Origin: Cristatella mucedo
Lineage: Eukaryota > Bryozoa > Phylactolaemata > Cristatellidae
Length of the DNA stretch: 64,000 nt
NCBI GenBank assembly: GCA_009760855.2
Contig: WPIO01000013.1
Location: forward strand, 1,526,001-1,590,000
Direction: 5' to 3'
The position numbers were made by a program, and so were the translations under genes. Shown here piece after piece: positions 1 through 11,204 of the stretch (positions are counted from its first letter, which is position 1; each line of letters starts with the position of its first letter). The notes beneath the pieces were generated by a model. It saw only the letters and a list, made by a program, of their open reading frames with translations. It was not told the DNA's origin and made no database searches.

Positions 1-1
1 A

Positions 2-148
2 TATCTGGGACTAGGAGCAGCTATTCTTGTAACCGGAGTATTCTTATATCCGATATTCTTAGACGCTGGGTCTACTATATTTGGTTTAGGAAGTCCAAAA
101 ATTCTTTCACAAATAAGGCTGCTATTAAGGGGATCTGCTAGAAACTGA
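2..148 (+). CDS. Possible 3'-terminal exon of a membrane protein, cut by the window edge
   Basis: A frame is open from the left edge to a TGA at 146-148 and would encode about 48 residues. It starts with a glycine-rich hydrophobic stretch (AAILVTGVFLYPIFL), suggestive of a membrane segment, and ends in a basic tail. No retroelement signature is visible, and the composition looks more protein-like than neighbouring frames. I do not recognise the family. The upstream exon would lie outside the window. It could equally be a chance open frame, because 49 codons is not long. Confidence 0.25.
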   Translation, partial: YLGLGAAILVTGVFLYPIFLDAGSTIFGLGSPKILSQIRLLLRGSARN

Positions 149-1179
149 ATCAAACGATGACCCGCGCGAAGAATTGCAGATCTTATAACCAAGCGATTCA
201 CGAAGAACGACAGCAACTCCACCACCGACCTTGACAGATCGCATGCTCTGACCGAATGAGAAACCGATGCCGCGATCTCAGACACGAAGCCAAGGGAGCG
301 GGGCGCTATCTACGTCTCTGTCAGAAGAAACGGTTCGAGATCTGGAGGTAGACGCTCTGGTCGCGTATAGGTAGCCCCTAATTTTCAGTGACAGAGGAAA
401 TTTATCAGGCGAAGCTTTAGAGACTGTCCCGTGCTGTGGGGAGGCCAATAAGAAGGTTTGAGGCTGTGGCAGGTGTGGCAAGCGATTGCAGACCGAGTGC
501 GACTGCAGGAACAGGCAGACTGCAGGTACAGGTAGATTGCAGGCACAGGTGTGCTGCAGGTACAGGTAGACTGCAAGTACTACAAGGTAGACGGTGCATT
601 CTCTGGAGGTCTGGCGCCTGCGGTGAAAGTATTAACTGAAAGCAAACCATTTATTAAGCGACCGGCAGGCTAAACATCAGGGAGCTACTGAGGCAGTCGG
701 GGCGGTTTTGGAAGGAGCTCCGTTATCGGCCAGCAGTACGGCTACGTTCAAGCCACTCAATCTAGCCGGCAAAGAGCAGCTTGAGCATCCACTCTCTGCT
801 CTTGCCTGCTCTCGGGCAAACGCTCGGTGCTTCTAGCCACGTAGCAAGCGGCTCGCTGTTGGTGCCAGTAGTTCTGTTGTTTTCCCCTTCAAATTAATGC
901 CCTGAGAAAAGTGCGAAAAAAACAGGCTGCTAGCTATGACAGCCCAGCTTCGCAGCTTGCTTCCACCTAAAACTTCTGGCTGCGGCCCGGCTTCCCAGCA
1001 GGGTGTCGCCGCAGAGAATATAAGACAAGGGGTGCAGCGACCTCCTGTCAGGCGCCGCAAGTCACTGTTGATCATCCAAAAACCGGATGGAGAGCACAAG
1101 CGAAAGTTCGCACGGATCAGCTGCAGTATTCTTCACCTTAGCAGTGGCCAAGAGCGTTGTAAATTGGCTGGCCAATCAG
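149..1179. other. Intergenic, no gene recognised
   Basis: Only short unrecognised frames occur on both strands. The one structured element is the 17-bp tandem repeat at 501-585. Base composition is a little GC-richer than the window average. Confidence 0.5.
501..585. repeat. 17-bp minisatellite, about 4.5 copies
   Basis: Successive 17-bp units begin at 501, 518, 535, 552 and 569. The consensus is close to GACTGCAGGTACAGGTA, with one to three differences per unit. Confidence 0.8.
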
Positions 1180-1330
1180 CCGAGCTGGTTTGGTCTAGCG
1201 GTTAAGGTGCTCGCCCCGACCAAGGTCTGACTGAGGTCGTGGGCTCAAGCCCCGAGGCATATGTGTGAAGCGCCTGAATAGAGATTAAGTTCTCTTGGGG
1301 CGTTATATACATGAATTATATTATTATATT
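1180..1330 (+). mobile_element. SINE-1, tRNA-derived, full length
   Basis: The head carries an A-box-like TGGTCTAGCGGTTAAGG and a B-box-like GTGGGCTCAAGCC, as in a tRNA-derived RNA polymerase III promoter. It then reads AGCGCCTGAATAGAGA and ends in an AT-rich tail. Related copies lie at 23351, 33276, 46660, 51618 and 52199. The 3' part matches the LINE-B tail. It is not a functional tRNA gene. Confidence 0.85.
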
Positions 1331-1406
1331 AAAGATTATCACCTGTGTAATCGTGCAAGAACAAATCTGTACTACTGCAGAGGCAGGCTAAGAACGACCA
1401 GCTACT

Positions 1407-1600
1407 GCAAAATAAAATAAAATGAATATAAATACCAGCTGATTTAACAGCCTCTTTTTGTATAGCGACAGAAGAGTCTTGACGGCTATCACCACCGCTT
1501 GCAGTAGCGATAAAGGATCGCGCACCACAGGATTCGAACCCACGATCTCGGGGCCTAGGTCGTGAAAAGCAACCACCTTACCCAGTGTGCCATCACGGCT
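1407..1600 (-). mobile_element. SINE-2, second tRNA-derived family
   Basis: Read on the minus strand it starts with an A-box-like GTGATGGCACACTGGGTAAG, has a perfect B box GGTTCGAATCC, then a non-tRNA body and an A-rich tail. Homologous copies are at 8240-8725 (minus, expanded by a minisatellite) and 58495-58680 (plus). Confidence 0.75.
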
Positions 1601-2869
1601 TAATTTAATCGAGTGGCCAAACCACCGGGGCAATCATCTACTCAAGACCACCGCCTAGTTGGACATTTTAAACAGTAGATCCCCTCCAACGTTACGAACA
1701 CAGTGCCCTGCTTTCACGTTCACAAAAAACTAGGCCGAAAAAACTGAGCTTATAAAAGTGCTAGTCTCCGTCGACTCGCGATGAATACTGGTGACGCCTG
1801 AACCTTGTGGCGCGGTTAGAAACTGGTATGTAAAACACACAATACGCGAAAGTATGCCGATATTAGCGTAAACACAGGTTCGATGGAAAGCACACACACC
1901 GTAGCATACAAAGTCCATATCTATGATGCAGATAAGTCTCTATGACCGCAGCGGAGGGCTTAACAACTGCCACGACGTACGAAAACGGCTGGGTGGCCTA
2001 GAGTTAAAATCAGCTAGAACGCCTAGGCCAACTCCGTAAACATACCTAACCGCCTATTCTATGGCGTCGTCTTTTATGCGGACTGCTATGAATTATCGCA
2101 TAACTGGTTCCTAGTCGCTCCAATTCAAGAACCGCGAATAAAGAATGTCTTTCAGAATCTGGCTGAAATAGCGCCCGCTGTTTTACAAAAATCGTCTGGT
2201 CTTTCGAGCTTTAAGCAAAAAAGTGCTTCATTGAAAACATGATAGCAATAGTGGTGCATTAAATGATGCATGCAGTCACGATAATAATATCTGGCACAAT
2301 TGGACCCCTGGGGCCAAAAATGATTATTAACTCAGGTTATACAATTCATTCATTTAAACGTCATGATTTCTAAGAAGAACTTTAGGAGAACTGGAGAGTG
2401 GCGGACGGTCGGTGTCTCGAAGGAGGAAGAGATGCCAGATGAAGAGGATGACTAAAGTATGACGCCAGATGACTAAAGAGTACCTGCAGCTATTCAGATG
2501 GCTGTGTAGCCTGTGCGTGACGGTGAGCAATGGTGTAGCATAATGCTGGTGCGTCCACGACCGACAAGCGCACTTGAAGAGTTTAGGCCAAGCGCAAGCG
2601 TCAGACGGGAAGACCAACCAAGCAATGAGCTACGAAAGTAATAAGTCCTTGCATACAAGGTGCACGCATTCGCGAGCTCTCAGCGGCCCCGGTACGCGTG
2701 CGGACCGCAGGGCTGGTGACTTTCAACTCAAATTGATCCACTCACTGTGCCACGGTAACGCCGCGAGACTGTAATGCTTTCACATTTCTTAGAAGTCTCG
2801 TCATGTTGTCGCAATTGTATTGACCAGCTTGGCCGTAGTATGTTTATCAAAGCGGTCCAGAATTTAGCA
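1601..2869. other. Intergenic, nothing recognised
   Basis: I see no conserved coding frame, RNA gene or clear repeat here. The open frames are short and have no family signature. Confidence 0.5.
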
Positions 2870-2942
2870 AAGGTTTAAAAAAAGGTTCAAAGTTTAAAAA
2901 AAGGTTTAAAAGGTTTAAAAAGGTTTAAAGGTTCAAACCTTT
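2870..2942. repeat. Simple repeat of AAAGGTTT type
   Basis: Imperfect iterations of AAAGGTTTAAA and AAAGGTTCAAA. The array abuts a short LINE-B remnant (about 2943-2975, minus) recognisable by GGCAGACTTGACTTTGGAGC, so the array may have grown at the edge of that fragment. Confidence 0.7.
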
Positions 2943-2975
2943 AGGCAGACTTGACTTTGGAGCTGATGTGGTCAA

Positions 2976-3535
2976 CACCGAGCCCATTTTGGGTATTACT
3001 CACTCAAATTAAATAGTAACCGTGGGTTTGTCCATCCCTAATAAATTGGTTTCATAACTTTTAACACAATCAGGGCTACATATTCATTCAATGCCAATAT
3101 AATTACTGCACTCTATTTTAATGAACGCAGAATAGCAATGCAGCGATTAGAAATTATTACGCGAATAATAAAGTTTACCAGAATTATAAATTTAGTATTA
3201 AGTTTTTATTTCACAAGAATTCGCGACAAACTATCTTTACCAGGTCAAGAGTTGCATTATAATCTTTTTTTGATGCTTAGTATTCTCGTAAGGTCTAAGC
3301 AAGAGCTACCTAATACAATTCTCGCTGCCGTATACGAAAATGTATACGGATTCGCTGCCGAGCTCGCCGGAATTGCTACCCTGCCCACGCGGTCCGAAGG
3401 AACATCCGTGTGATCTGCAAACATGGGCTGAAACACTTGCACTCGTGAGAGTATGGCTATGTGGTTATCTAACTAATACTTGAAATTACAAAGCAGCAAG
3501 CCAGTCAAAGTTGTAGGACTTTGCAGAAGCACATA
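2976..3535. other. AT-rich intergenic, no gene recognised
   Basis: A 91-residue open frame (3138-3413, plus) is present but has no recognisable motif and is opposed by another open frame. I see nothing that supports a gene. Confidence 0.4.
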
Positions 3536-3975
3536 GGTAATGTAATGTATCTCCGTCTGTAAATCCACAGAGCGTCAGTGCGTGTTTCGCAGGAGAGATT
3601 CCTGTAGCGAACTCACAGACTAAGCGGCTTTCTGCACACATCCGGTAGCCAACAGACCTAATCTCACGCAAAAAATCAAAAGCGAGAAGCATTGCCAAGT
3701 GAGATGAAAAGTTGAGGTAACGCTTGAGTAACGCGAAAGTAGAAGCTCGGGACAGCCGGAAAGGATCCGCCGCACGAGGGCAGCACGGAATAGGTAGATG
3801 TCGTCGCGAAGTAGCTGCGGAAGTGAGCCGCAGCGTAGGGAACTGCGGAGCTAAAGCCTGTGTCACAAACGGTCGTAAAGCGTAGGAACGGAACAGCGAA
3901 TTATTTTTTCAATAGAAGATCTGAGGGCACGAGGCGGCTGAAACGGGTGCAGCAGTTCAGCTAGGTATGAAGGTC
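3536..3975 (-). mobile_element. LINE-A 3' end fragment
   Basis: The plus strand reads the reverse of the LINE-A terminus, starting with the TAATGTAATGTATCTCCGTC tail. It continues through the conserved 3' ORF end seen also at 6606-7116, 55358-55745 and 62580-63060. It is 5'-truncated and frame-broken. Confidence 0.75.
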
Positions 3976-4164
3976 CATATGAATCAATGTCTCATGTTAA
4001 TTCTCGCCGCCAAATAACTGCGTGCACGCCGAGAAGTGGCCGCCAATTGCAGTGCGCCTATGAGGGTTGGTAATAATAAAAAACAATTTTGATAGCACTG
4101 TCGGCGAAACTTAATCTCGTTTTATACACTTAAGATATGCTGTAAATGTAACATGATCATATGG

Positions 4165-4495
4165 TTAGTGGCAAAGTGCGAAGTGTCAGCACACATTAGC
4201 ACACAAAGGACAAATCGCAAGGATCAAGCAAACGCTTCTAGGACCAAGTGCAATTTTTAGCTTCTTTTTAAGCACTGTCAAGTCAGCGACTATGATACGA
4301 CAGTCGAGAGCGTTTTCTAGCTCTCTAGGAGCATACGATCTGTAGGCGCAGCCTCTGAAGGATTCCAGGTTCGCACGTAGTAGAGCTAAGAGATGTGAGT
4401 ACACAGAAAGCAAGCAGTACGATGCCTAGCCTGGCGCGAGGAAGTCGTCCTGATGGGTAGGCTGGAGCCAGAGAATGAATGACTGTGCATGACCC
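4165..4495 (-). mobile_element. LINE-B 3' fragment
   Basis: Homologous to the end of the LINE-B reverse transcriptase ORF and its 3' UTR (compare 25010-25340). It includes the reverse of the conserved 'LTVLKKKLKIAL' segment. It is decayed and 5'-truncated. Confidence 0.65.
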
Positions 4496-4849
4496 GTTTC
4501 AGAGCGAGGTGTCGCCTTTATAGCCAATATAATTAAGGCGGGGGCATACTTCGACGGAATCTTCAGATTAGTTTAGTAGGACTGGCGATTCTCTATAGGG
4601 CAAGCCTCTAGAACAATGCTTTACACTGGCCGGTGCTGCTATGCACGCCGCTGCAGGCGTAGGTAGAAGTTTCATTTTTGGACGCTGGCCATTCTCCTTA
4701 GTCAGGCTGATTTGTGGCATTGGCGTGCTCAATCACCCACGTGAGAGCCACGTGTCTTTCCGGAGCTTTCTGGTAGTCTGTATAAATGCCAGCCTTCTTT
4801 TGACCACGGATTCCATTCAGGAATGTGTGTTTGAAAAAAAAGCTGCTTA

Positions 4850-5345
4850 AAAAAGTGATTTTAGATTCAGGTGATGTCGCTATATCAGTCGGGAGTCAGC
4901 TCCTGTCCCTAAGAGCGTACGAACTCAAGGCACGGTCTCTAAAGAATATGAGGTTCGTAGGAGGTTTGCTGAACGATTTGAGTCAGCGGCGGGGAAAGGG
5001 GGAGGGGCGCAAGGCCTAGGCCGGTTCTGAAGTAGTTCTGATCGGTAGGCTGGAGTTAGACAATAAAGAGACCTAAACGTGAGTAGCAGAGCCTTGAAGT
5101 CTTAACGGTCCTTGATTTGAAGCGAGTGCCGGTCAGCGAGAAGTAGTGTGATGTGGAAACTGCAAAGCTCTCGACAGGCAAGCCTAGCTGCAGACTTAGG
5201 CACCAACTGTAAGTGTCTGACTGTATAGGCCTGTAGACATGCAAGCAGTGAGTTACAGAAGTCAAAACGGATGCCAAAAATGCATGAAACAACTTGGATG
5301 TATTTTCCTTCTCTAAGCAGGCTCAAGTTTTAGCAATGTTAGGTA
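4850..5345 (-). mobile_element. LINE-B fragment, C-terminal part of ORF2
   Basis: Minus-strand reading recovers the LINE-B motif series: CNSLLACL, QLVPKSAARLACRE and SFHITLLLADRH. These correspond to 'QLVQNSAARLVCRE' and 'PLLAGVHWLPVK' in the better copy at 24865-26545. Several frameshifts are needed. Confidence 0.65.
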
Positions 5346-5699
5346 GTTGAAGTAATCGTCTAGTAGAAGGGCACTAAGAAAACTTGCTAGTTTAAGTTTT
5401 CGTGATAGGTAGATGATTCTTGATGCGGAGGAGGGCACACTACAGACTGAATAAGATCCAATTGCTAATAGATTTGCATAATATTGTAATATTAGAAGAC
5501 AGTAGCGTAAAATTGTCTCAGACTACTTGATCGAGTGTGTAATAACATGTTTTTTGAAAGGGAAAGCATACAAGCCACAAGAGGAAATGATTCGGTAAAA
5601 ATACTAAATTCCGCACTTCAGACGGCATTGAGTTGTTGAAATGAATGTTAATGTCACCCAGACCGAGCAAGGGACGATTTCTTGAGACTGAGTCAAAAT

Positions 5700-6335
5700 T
5701 TGATAAGAAAAATCCGAAAGAGAAGTGGATTTAGTGGGTAGCAGGATAATAGGTAATTGCCACTGTTGGATACTTGCTACTGGAGGTACTCAAAACAAAA
5801 GATTCGAAAGACTGCTTTGAGGAGAAGGCGAACGGTTTGAAATTTGGGGAGTAGTGTCCGACACATGCGACTCCACGACAAGTTTTGATTAATCCAAGTG
5901 TATAAAAGGCAGAGACGCCCGTCGAAGTAGCGTCGATTATGGTCGGGAAGATAGTCGGATAACCCCAGGTTTCGGTCAAAGCAAACAGGTCAAGGGCGTC
6001 GTCAAGAATCATGTCACGTATTATTAGGGTTTTGTTGTACATCGAGAGATGGTTCGCATGGTAAAGATTAAGGCTTTCACCCGGGGTTATAGCAGGATTG
6101 ATGGCGAACACGTCAGAGTGATAAACAGCAGTGCTTGAGGGAGAGCTCGAGAAAATGCACGGAATACTATCCAAGCTCCCATTTCGACCGGGCTCACTTC
6201 GAGGAGGGTTCCTGCGGGATAATCTAATTCAGGAATCCCAGCTGCAGGAATCGTCCTCAGGAATGCATTTGAACAATTTAACGAATCCATCTTGGGCATG
6301 CATAATTATACCTAATGCGGAGGTCGCTAACAGTT
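5700..6335 (-). mobile_element. LINE-B endonuclease-domain fragment
   Basis: A 147-codon minus-strand frame (5731-6174) contains an APE-type endonuclease region: DLFALTETWG, then RGVACVGHYSP, then SFESFVLSTSSSKYPTVAI. In non-LTR retrotransposons this domain nicks target DNA. Related, more decayed segments occur at 38660-39130 and 57610-58440. Upstream ORF sequence is missing and the frame is not joined to a reverse transcriptase, so the copy is inactive. Confidence 0.65.
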
Positions 6336-6377
6336 GGTGAAACTAACGTCACTGCCCGCGTGATGGCAAGCTTCTAT

Positions 6378-7116
6378 AGCTAACCATCACGTCCAATCCC
6401 TATCTAAGATTAGGAGCTGTCTTCCACAGGGGCTGGTAAAAACTCCTTAGTTCTGTCTCGGCTTGATTATTGTAATTTTCTTTTCGCTGGGATACCAAAG
6501 AAAGCAAATAGGCCACTGCAGCTGACTATGAATATGGCTGCAAGGCTAGTTTTCAAGTCCCAGAGGTTTGAGTATGTGTCTCCTTTACTAACATAGCTAG
6601 GATGGATGCCTGTAGAGCAACGGATACAGAGCAAAGTTCTTACTCTGACCTACAAGGCCCGCCACGGCTTGGCTCCTTCGTATCTAGCTGAACTGCTGCA
6701 CCAGTTTCAGCCTCTTCGGGCTCTCAGGTCCTGTGTGGACAAAAAATTAGCTCTTCCATTCCTCCGCTTAAAGACAGTTGGCGACAGAAGCTTTAGCTCT
6801 GCAGGTCCTAGGCTGTGGAACTCGCTTCTACAATTCTTACGCAACGACAACTGCTCTCGTGCTGCTAACCATGGCTCATCCTTTTCAGCGGTCCTGAGCT
6901 GCTACTTCCATGCTACTCACTACCTTAACTGCTCTCTTAACTCTGCTATGCTTCCCACTTTCTCTTTGTTGCGTGAGACAAAGTCTGTTGGCTACCGAAT
7001 GCGTACTGAAAGCCACTTAGGCTGTGAGTGTGCTATGTAAAACTCTCCTGCGTAACATCCACATAGTCTGTAGGACTTTGTGGAGTTACAGAAGGAGATA
7101 CATTACATTACATTAA
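6378..7116 (+). mobile_element. LINE-A 3' fragment with end of ORF2 and (ATTAC)n tail
   Basis: The plus strand encodes the C-terminal part of LINE-A ORF2. Within a 144-codon frame (6606-7040) are 'GLAPSYLAELLHQFQP', 'DRSFSSAGPRLWNSLL' and 'ETKSVGYRMRTES'. A TAG interrupts the segment just upstream of 6606. The element ends in CATTACATTACATTA. It is 5'-truncated, which is usual for target-primed integration. Confidence 0.85.
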
Positions 7117-7539
7117 ATGCTTAGGCGGAGGCATAAAAGGGGGCGGGCGCCGCGGGGGCTTGGTGACAGGGCAAGTTATATAAAGTAGGTAACTAACAGT
7201 CGGCGAAGCTCAAGCCGCAGCCCTCTTGGTACGGAACGCGGGATAGGGAGGTCAAGGCCGGCAGGACGGCGGCTGCAGGGCCGGCGCAAGGAGCATGGTG
7301 ACAGGATAAGCGATTTCGTAGAATTATTTCGGTGTCCTCTAGAATTTAATTTCCATCACACTATGACAAAACAGAAAACAGATAAAAAGCTTACAACGGG
7401 CCTTGGCTGTATATTTTTACACGTTCCATGTCCGAAAGAACTTGGATTTTCGAATGCGGGAATTCTGCAATGGACAATAGACACCAGTGGCGCTTGTTGT
7501 CCGGAGGATACCAAGCCAGCCAGACGGGGGATTTCAAAA
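7117..7539. other. GC-rich intergenic segment between LINE-A fragments
   Basis: It contains G/C-rich runs near 7130-7170 and 7255-7300 and a TATA-like TTATATAAAG near 7176. No coding frame is recognised. A promoter is possible but unsupported. Confidence 0.3.
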
Positions 7540-7828
7540 TGCAATGTAATGTATCTCCGTCTGTAACTCCTCAAAGTCATAAAGACCATGTGGGTGTTAC
7601 GCAGGAGAGTTTTGTGTAGCGCACTCACAGCCTAAGCGGCTTTCGGTACGCATTCGGTAGCCAACAGACTTTGTCTCACGCAACAAAGAGAAAGTGGGAA
7701 GTATAGCAGAGTCAGGAGAGCAGTTGAGGTAGTAAGTAGCTTGGAAGTAGCAGCTCAGGACCGCTGAAAAGGATGTGCCATAGTCGGCAGTAGGAGAGTA
7801 GCTGTCGTTCGGTAAGAAATGCTCAAGA
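7540..7828 (-). mobile_element. LINE-A 3' end fragment
   Basis: Reverse of the LINE-A terminus: TGTAATGTATCTCCGTCTG, then TTACGCAGGAGAGTTT, and GGTAGCCAACAGACTTTGTC further on. It is 5'-truncated after about 290 bp and faces the copy at 6378-7116. Confidence 0.8.
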
Positions 7829-8239
7829 GATTGAGAAAACGCCGCTCGACGTACGTCTACCTATTCTTATTAGCAAAGGATGTATGCGAGTCTGCACCAG
7901 ACATAAAATATTCTTCGACAAGTCAACCGGAAGCTTTGTCAGGGCGGGGTCCGAATGATCGTACTTTGTTGATCTGATTTAAGTGCCACACTCAGTTGCA
8001 GAGAAACTAAAGTTTGACAAATGAAACTGTTTTAACTCATTGCAAGGAAATCTGAGTCACTTTCCCACCAACGACTGAAAGTCGGTCTCTTTGTCGTTTC
8101 TTTGAAAGTGTAGTTGGTCTTCATTAACTTCGCCAAAACTATTGATCTTCGGGAAAATAACCTTGACTGAATGCGAGAAGCTGTAGGGCGTCCTGAATTC
8201 ACTGAATTTTGTAAAGCTACACCAAATAGATCAAAAGTT

Positions 8240-8725
8240 TTTCTTTGCGATTAAAAATAAAAACATTTGCTGATTTAACACCCCTTTTGCATAGCTGCAG
8301 AAGATCCTTAATGGCTACCACAGCCGCTTGCAGAGGCAATAAAGGATCGCCCACTGCAGGATTCGAACCCACAACACAGGTGGTGAAGAGTGACACAGGT
8401 GGTGAGGAGTGACACAGGTGGTGAGGAGTGACACAGGTGGTGAGGAGTGACACAGGTGGTGAGGAGTGACACAGGTGGTGAGGAGCGACACAGGTGGTGA
8501 GGAGCGACACAGGTGGTGAGGAGCGACACAGGTGGTGAGGAGCGACACAGGTGGTGAGGAGCGACACAGGTGGTGAGGAGCGACACAGGTGGTGAGGAGC
8601 GACACAGGTGGTGAGGAGCGACACAGGTGGTGAGGAGCGACACAGGTGGTGAGGAGCGACACAGGTGGTGAGGAGCGACACAGGTGGTGAAGAGCGAGCA
8701 TCTTACCTCCTGGGCCCTTAAGCCC
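8240..8725 (-). mobile_element. SINE-2 copy split by an internal minisatellite
   Basis: The tail side (8240-8373) matches SINE-2 at 1407-1540, including the reversed B box GGATTCGAACCC. After the minisatellite, 8690-8725 resumes the A-box side (GAAGAGCGAGCATCTTACC, compare GAAAAGCAACCACCTTACC near 1563). The array therefore lies inside the tRNA-like head. Confidence 0.65.
8374..8697. repeat. 19-bp minisatellite, about 17 copies
   Basis: The unit is ACACAGGTGGTGAGGAGCG. The first five units end in GAGTG and the later ones in GAGCG. The first and last units have GAAGAG instead of GAGGAG, which matches the flanking SINE-2 sequence. Because 19 is not a multiple of three, all three minus-strand frames stay open, and those frames are artefacts of the repeat. 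Confidence 0.95.
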
Positions 8726-9663
8726 TACCATTCCACATATTTTTCGCTTAGAAAATCCTACAAATGCGTTCCGTTGCTATGCCGATGCAAATAGCGCTCA
8801 GTCATTTATTTTCCAAACTATCAACTGTGTCCGCAGTTGAAGGAGCCAATTTAAATTGCCTCTCTCCAAAATGTGCACCGTATGTGTGCCCTGTAATTGC
8901 GACTTGTACCTGCAAAGTTACTTAAATCCTGCTCGAAGCACACTGGTCCATCCCTCTAATATCAGCAGTTTTTCTCTCTGGCAAAGTGCTATAGCCCTGA
9001 CAGTTAATCACTTAAAGGAGTTCTCATTCATTGAAATGACGATGGCATGCTTGGAAAAAATGGTGGGCTGCGAACGGCCAAACAAATTGTCGTTCTCAGT
9101 GGATCAATAACGAAGACAAGCGGTCACAATATTAAGAAGAATCGAGGAATCCTAACAGCTGATACATGCTTTTGTGGCATTTCAAGGCAGTCGTGCTTAT
9201 CAGATTAACTAGGGTATGCTACTCGGATTGACAAATGTTAGTCCGTTTAAGGAAATTTCGAGTAGCAGCACCGGAAGTTAGTTCGCTCACCCTAAGACTC
9301 AATAACATCGTCCAGTCCTTATGACTAGCTAATCGTGAAGCTTAACACTTTGGCAGGTCGCTTTCGCTGGATATTCGGCGTACCTGTCATACCAGTTGAT
9401 ACCTTTCGTAGCAGCCGTAATATACCGGCTACGTAATATACAGTGCGTGTGGTAGAGAGCTTTGCTAGGTGTAGAATACAGCAAAAACATGAGCTGTTGC
9501 ATACAGACTAATTAACGACCAAGGATAGGTTTTCTAGAGACAAATGTGTACATGCGACAACATAAAAAAGAGAGGCACGAGGCAGTGTGGGCATGCATGC
9601 ACGCTTGCTCCAGTGTACTGCAGAGAATGAGAGCGAGAGAGACGTGATTTAGTTAAATTTAAT
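8726..9663. other. Intergenic, no gene recognised
   Basis: An 84-codon plus frame (8856-9110) carries a CxVC-PC-like cluster near its start but no recognisable domain. I see no other structure. Confidence 0.4.
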
Positions 9664-9783
9664 TCAATGTATCTCCGTTTGTAATTCCACAAAGCCACTA
9701 AGACTAAGTGGCTGTTACGCAGCCAAGTTTCTATAGAGCAGTTTAAAGCCTAAGAAGATATCAGTACGTATTCTGTAGCCAAC

Positions 9784-9784
<1 letters not shown>
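9664..9784 (-). mobile_element. LINE-A 3' end remnant bordering a microsatellite
   Basis: Reverse of the LINE-A tail (CAATGTATCTCCGTTTG) up to GTAGCCAACATAG, where the GA repeat begins at the position occupied by GACTTTGTCTC in other copies. Confidence 0.75.
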
Positions 9785-10691
<907 letters not shown>

Positions 10692-10707
10692 GGTCCTAAA
10701 AAGAACC
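10692..10707 (-). terminator. Histone-type 3' stem-loop
   Basis: On the minus strand, 28 nt past the H4 stop, the sequence is AACGGTTCTTTTTAGGACC followed by ACCA. A six-base stem (GGTTCT with AGGACC, one T-G pair) closes a four-base TTTT loop. This is the 3' processing signal of replication-dependent histone mRNAs, bound by SLBP. A purine-rich stretch (AGGAAAAAACCGAGAG) follows, in the place of the U7 snRNA pairing element. The stem is nearly consensus although the gene is decayed. Confidence 0.85.
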
Positions 10708-10735
10708 GTTTGTTGACGAGAATTGCTAGCGCTGC

Positions 10736-11043
10736 TTAGCCTCCGAAGCCGTGCAGGGTCTTGCCCCTCCTTTTGAGCGCATGGACCACGTCCGTGGCGG
10801 TAGCCGAGTCCCCCCGGCGCGCTCACAATACGCTATGGCGTCGCGCACCAAATTCACGAGAAATACCTTGAGCACCTTGCCGGCCTCGTCGTAGATGAGA
10901 CTTGAGATGTGCACGATGCCGCCGCGGCGAGCCAGGCGGCGGATAACCTTCGTGATACTCTGAATGCTGTCTCGCTGGATCCTACGGAGTCGCTTGGCGC
11001 CTTCCTTTCCGAGATATCGGCCTCCGTGTCCGCGTCCAGATAT
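10736..11043 (-). pseudogene. Histone H4 pseudogene, full length but decayed
   Basis: Minus-strand translation aligns along the whole 103-residue H4. The N-terminal tail reads [17 protein letters not shown]. The core reads [13 protein letters not shown] (one residue short), [17 protein letters not shown] and [11 protein letters not shown]. The C-terminus is recovered in the next frame as [18 protein letters not shown] plus stop. The start codon is ATA instead of ATG, a one-base deletion after about codon 77 shifts the frame, and many otherwise invariant residues are changed. H4 packages DNA in nucleosomes and is among the most conserved proteins, so this copy is almost surely non-functional. 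No other histone gene is visible nearby. Promoter boxes upstream and the 3' stem-loop show it descends from a real gene, not a processed mRNA copy. Confidence 0.9.
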
Positions 11044-11084
11044 GTTCGTGCGGCACTAATCTCGATTTTGACGGCGTCACTGCG

Positions 11085-11200
11085 CCTTTATGTAGAGCCT
11101 CCGACAGACGTCACCGAAATATTTGTACTGGCTCAGCAATCATTTGTTAGTCTTTTTGACCAATAGAAAGTGTTGCGTCGCTTCCCCCACCCAATAGGCT
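11085..11200 (-). promoter_or_regulatory. Remnant H4 promoter: TATA-like box and two inverted CCAAT boxes
   Basis: Upstream of the H4 relic the minus strand has CATAAAGG (about 11086-11092), roughly 45 bases before the lost start codon. Two ATTGG boxes read as CCAAT on the plus strand at 11160 and 11191. CCAAT pairs and a TATA box are usual in replication-dependent histone promoters. Assignment rests on position only. Confidence 0.5.
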
Positions 11201-11204
11201 ACTA

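Noticed and set aside
1180-1260. tRNA gene
   Set aside because: A and B boxes are present, but the sequence continues into a shared SINE body and tail and lacks a matching acceptor stem; several copies behave as mobile elements.
7117-7200. GC-box and TATA promoter
   Set aside because: No gene follows in either direction; the neighbours are LINE fragments.
8374-8697. CRISPR-like array
   Set aside because: Units are contiguous 19-mers without unique spacers, in an animal genome.
8217-8731. Three overlapping minus-strand frames of 111-154 codons with 'VSLLTTCVAPHHLC' repeats
   Set aside because: They are translations of a 19-bp minisatellite whose period keeps all three frames open.
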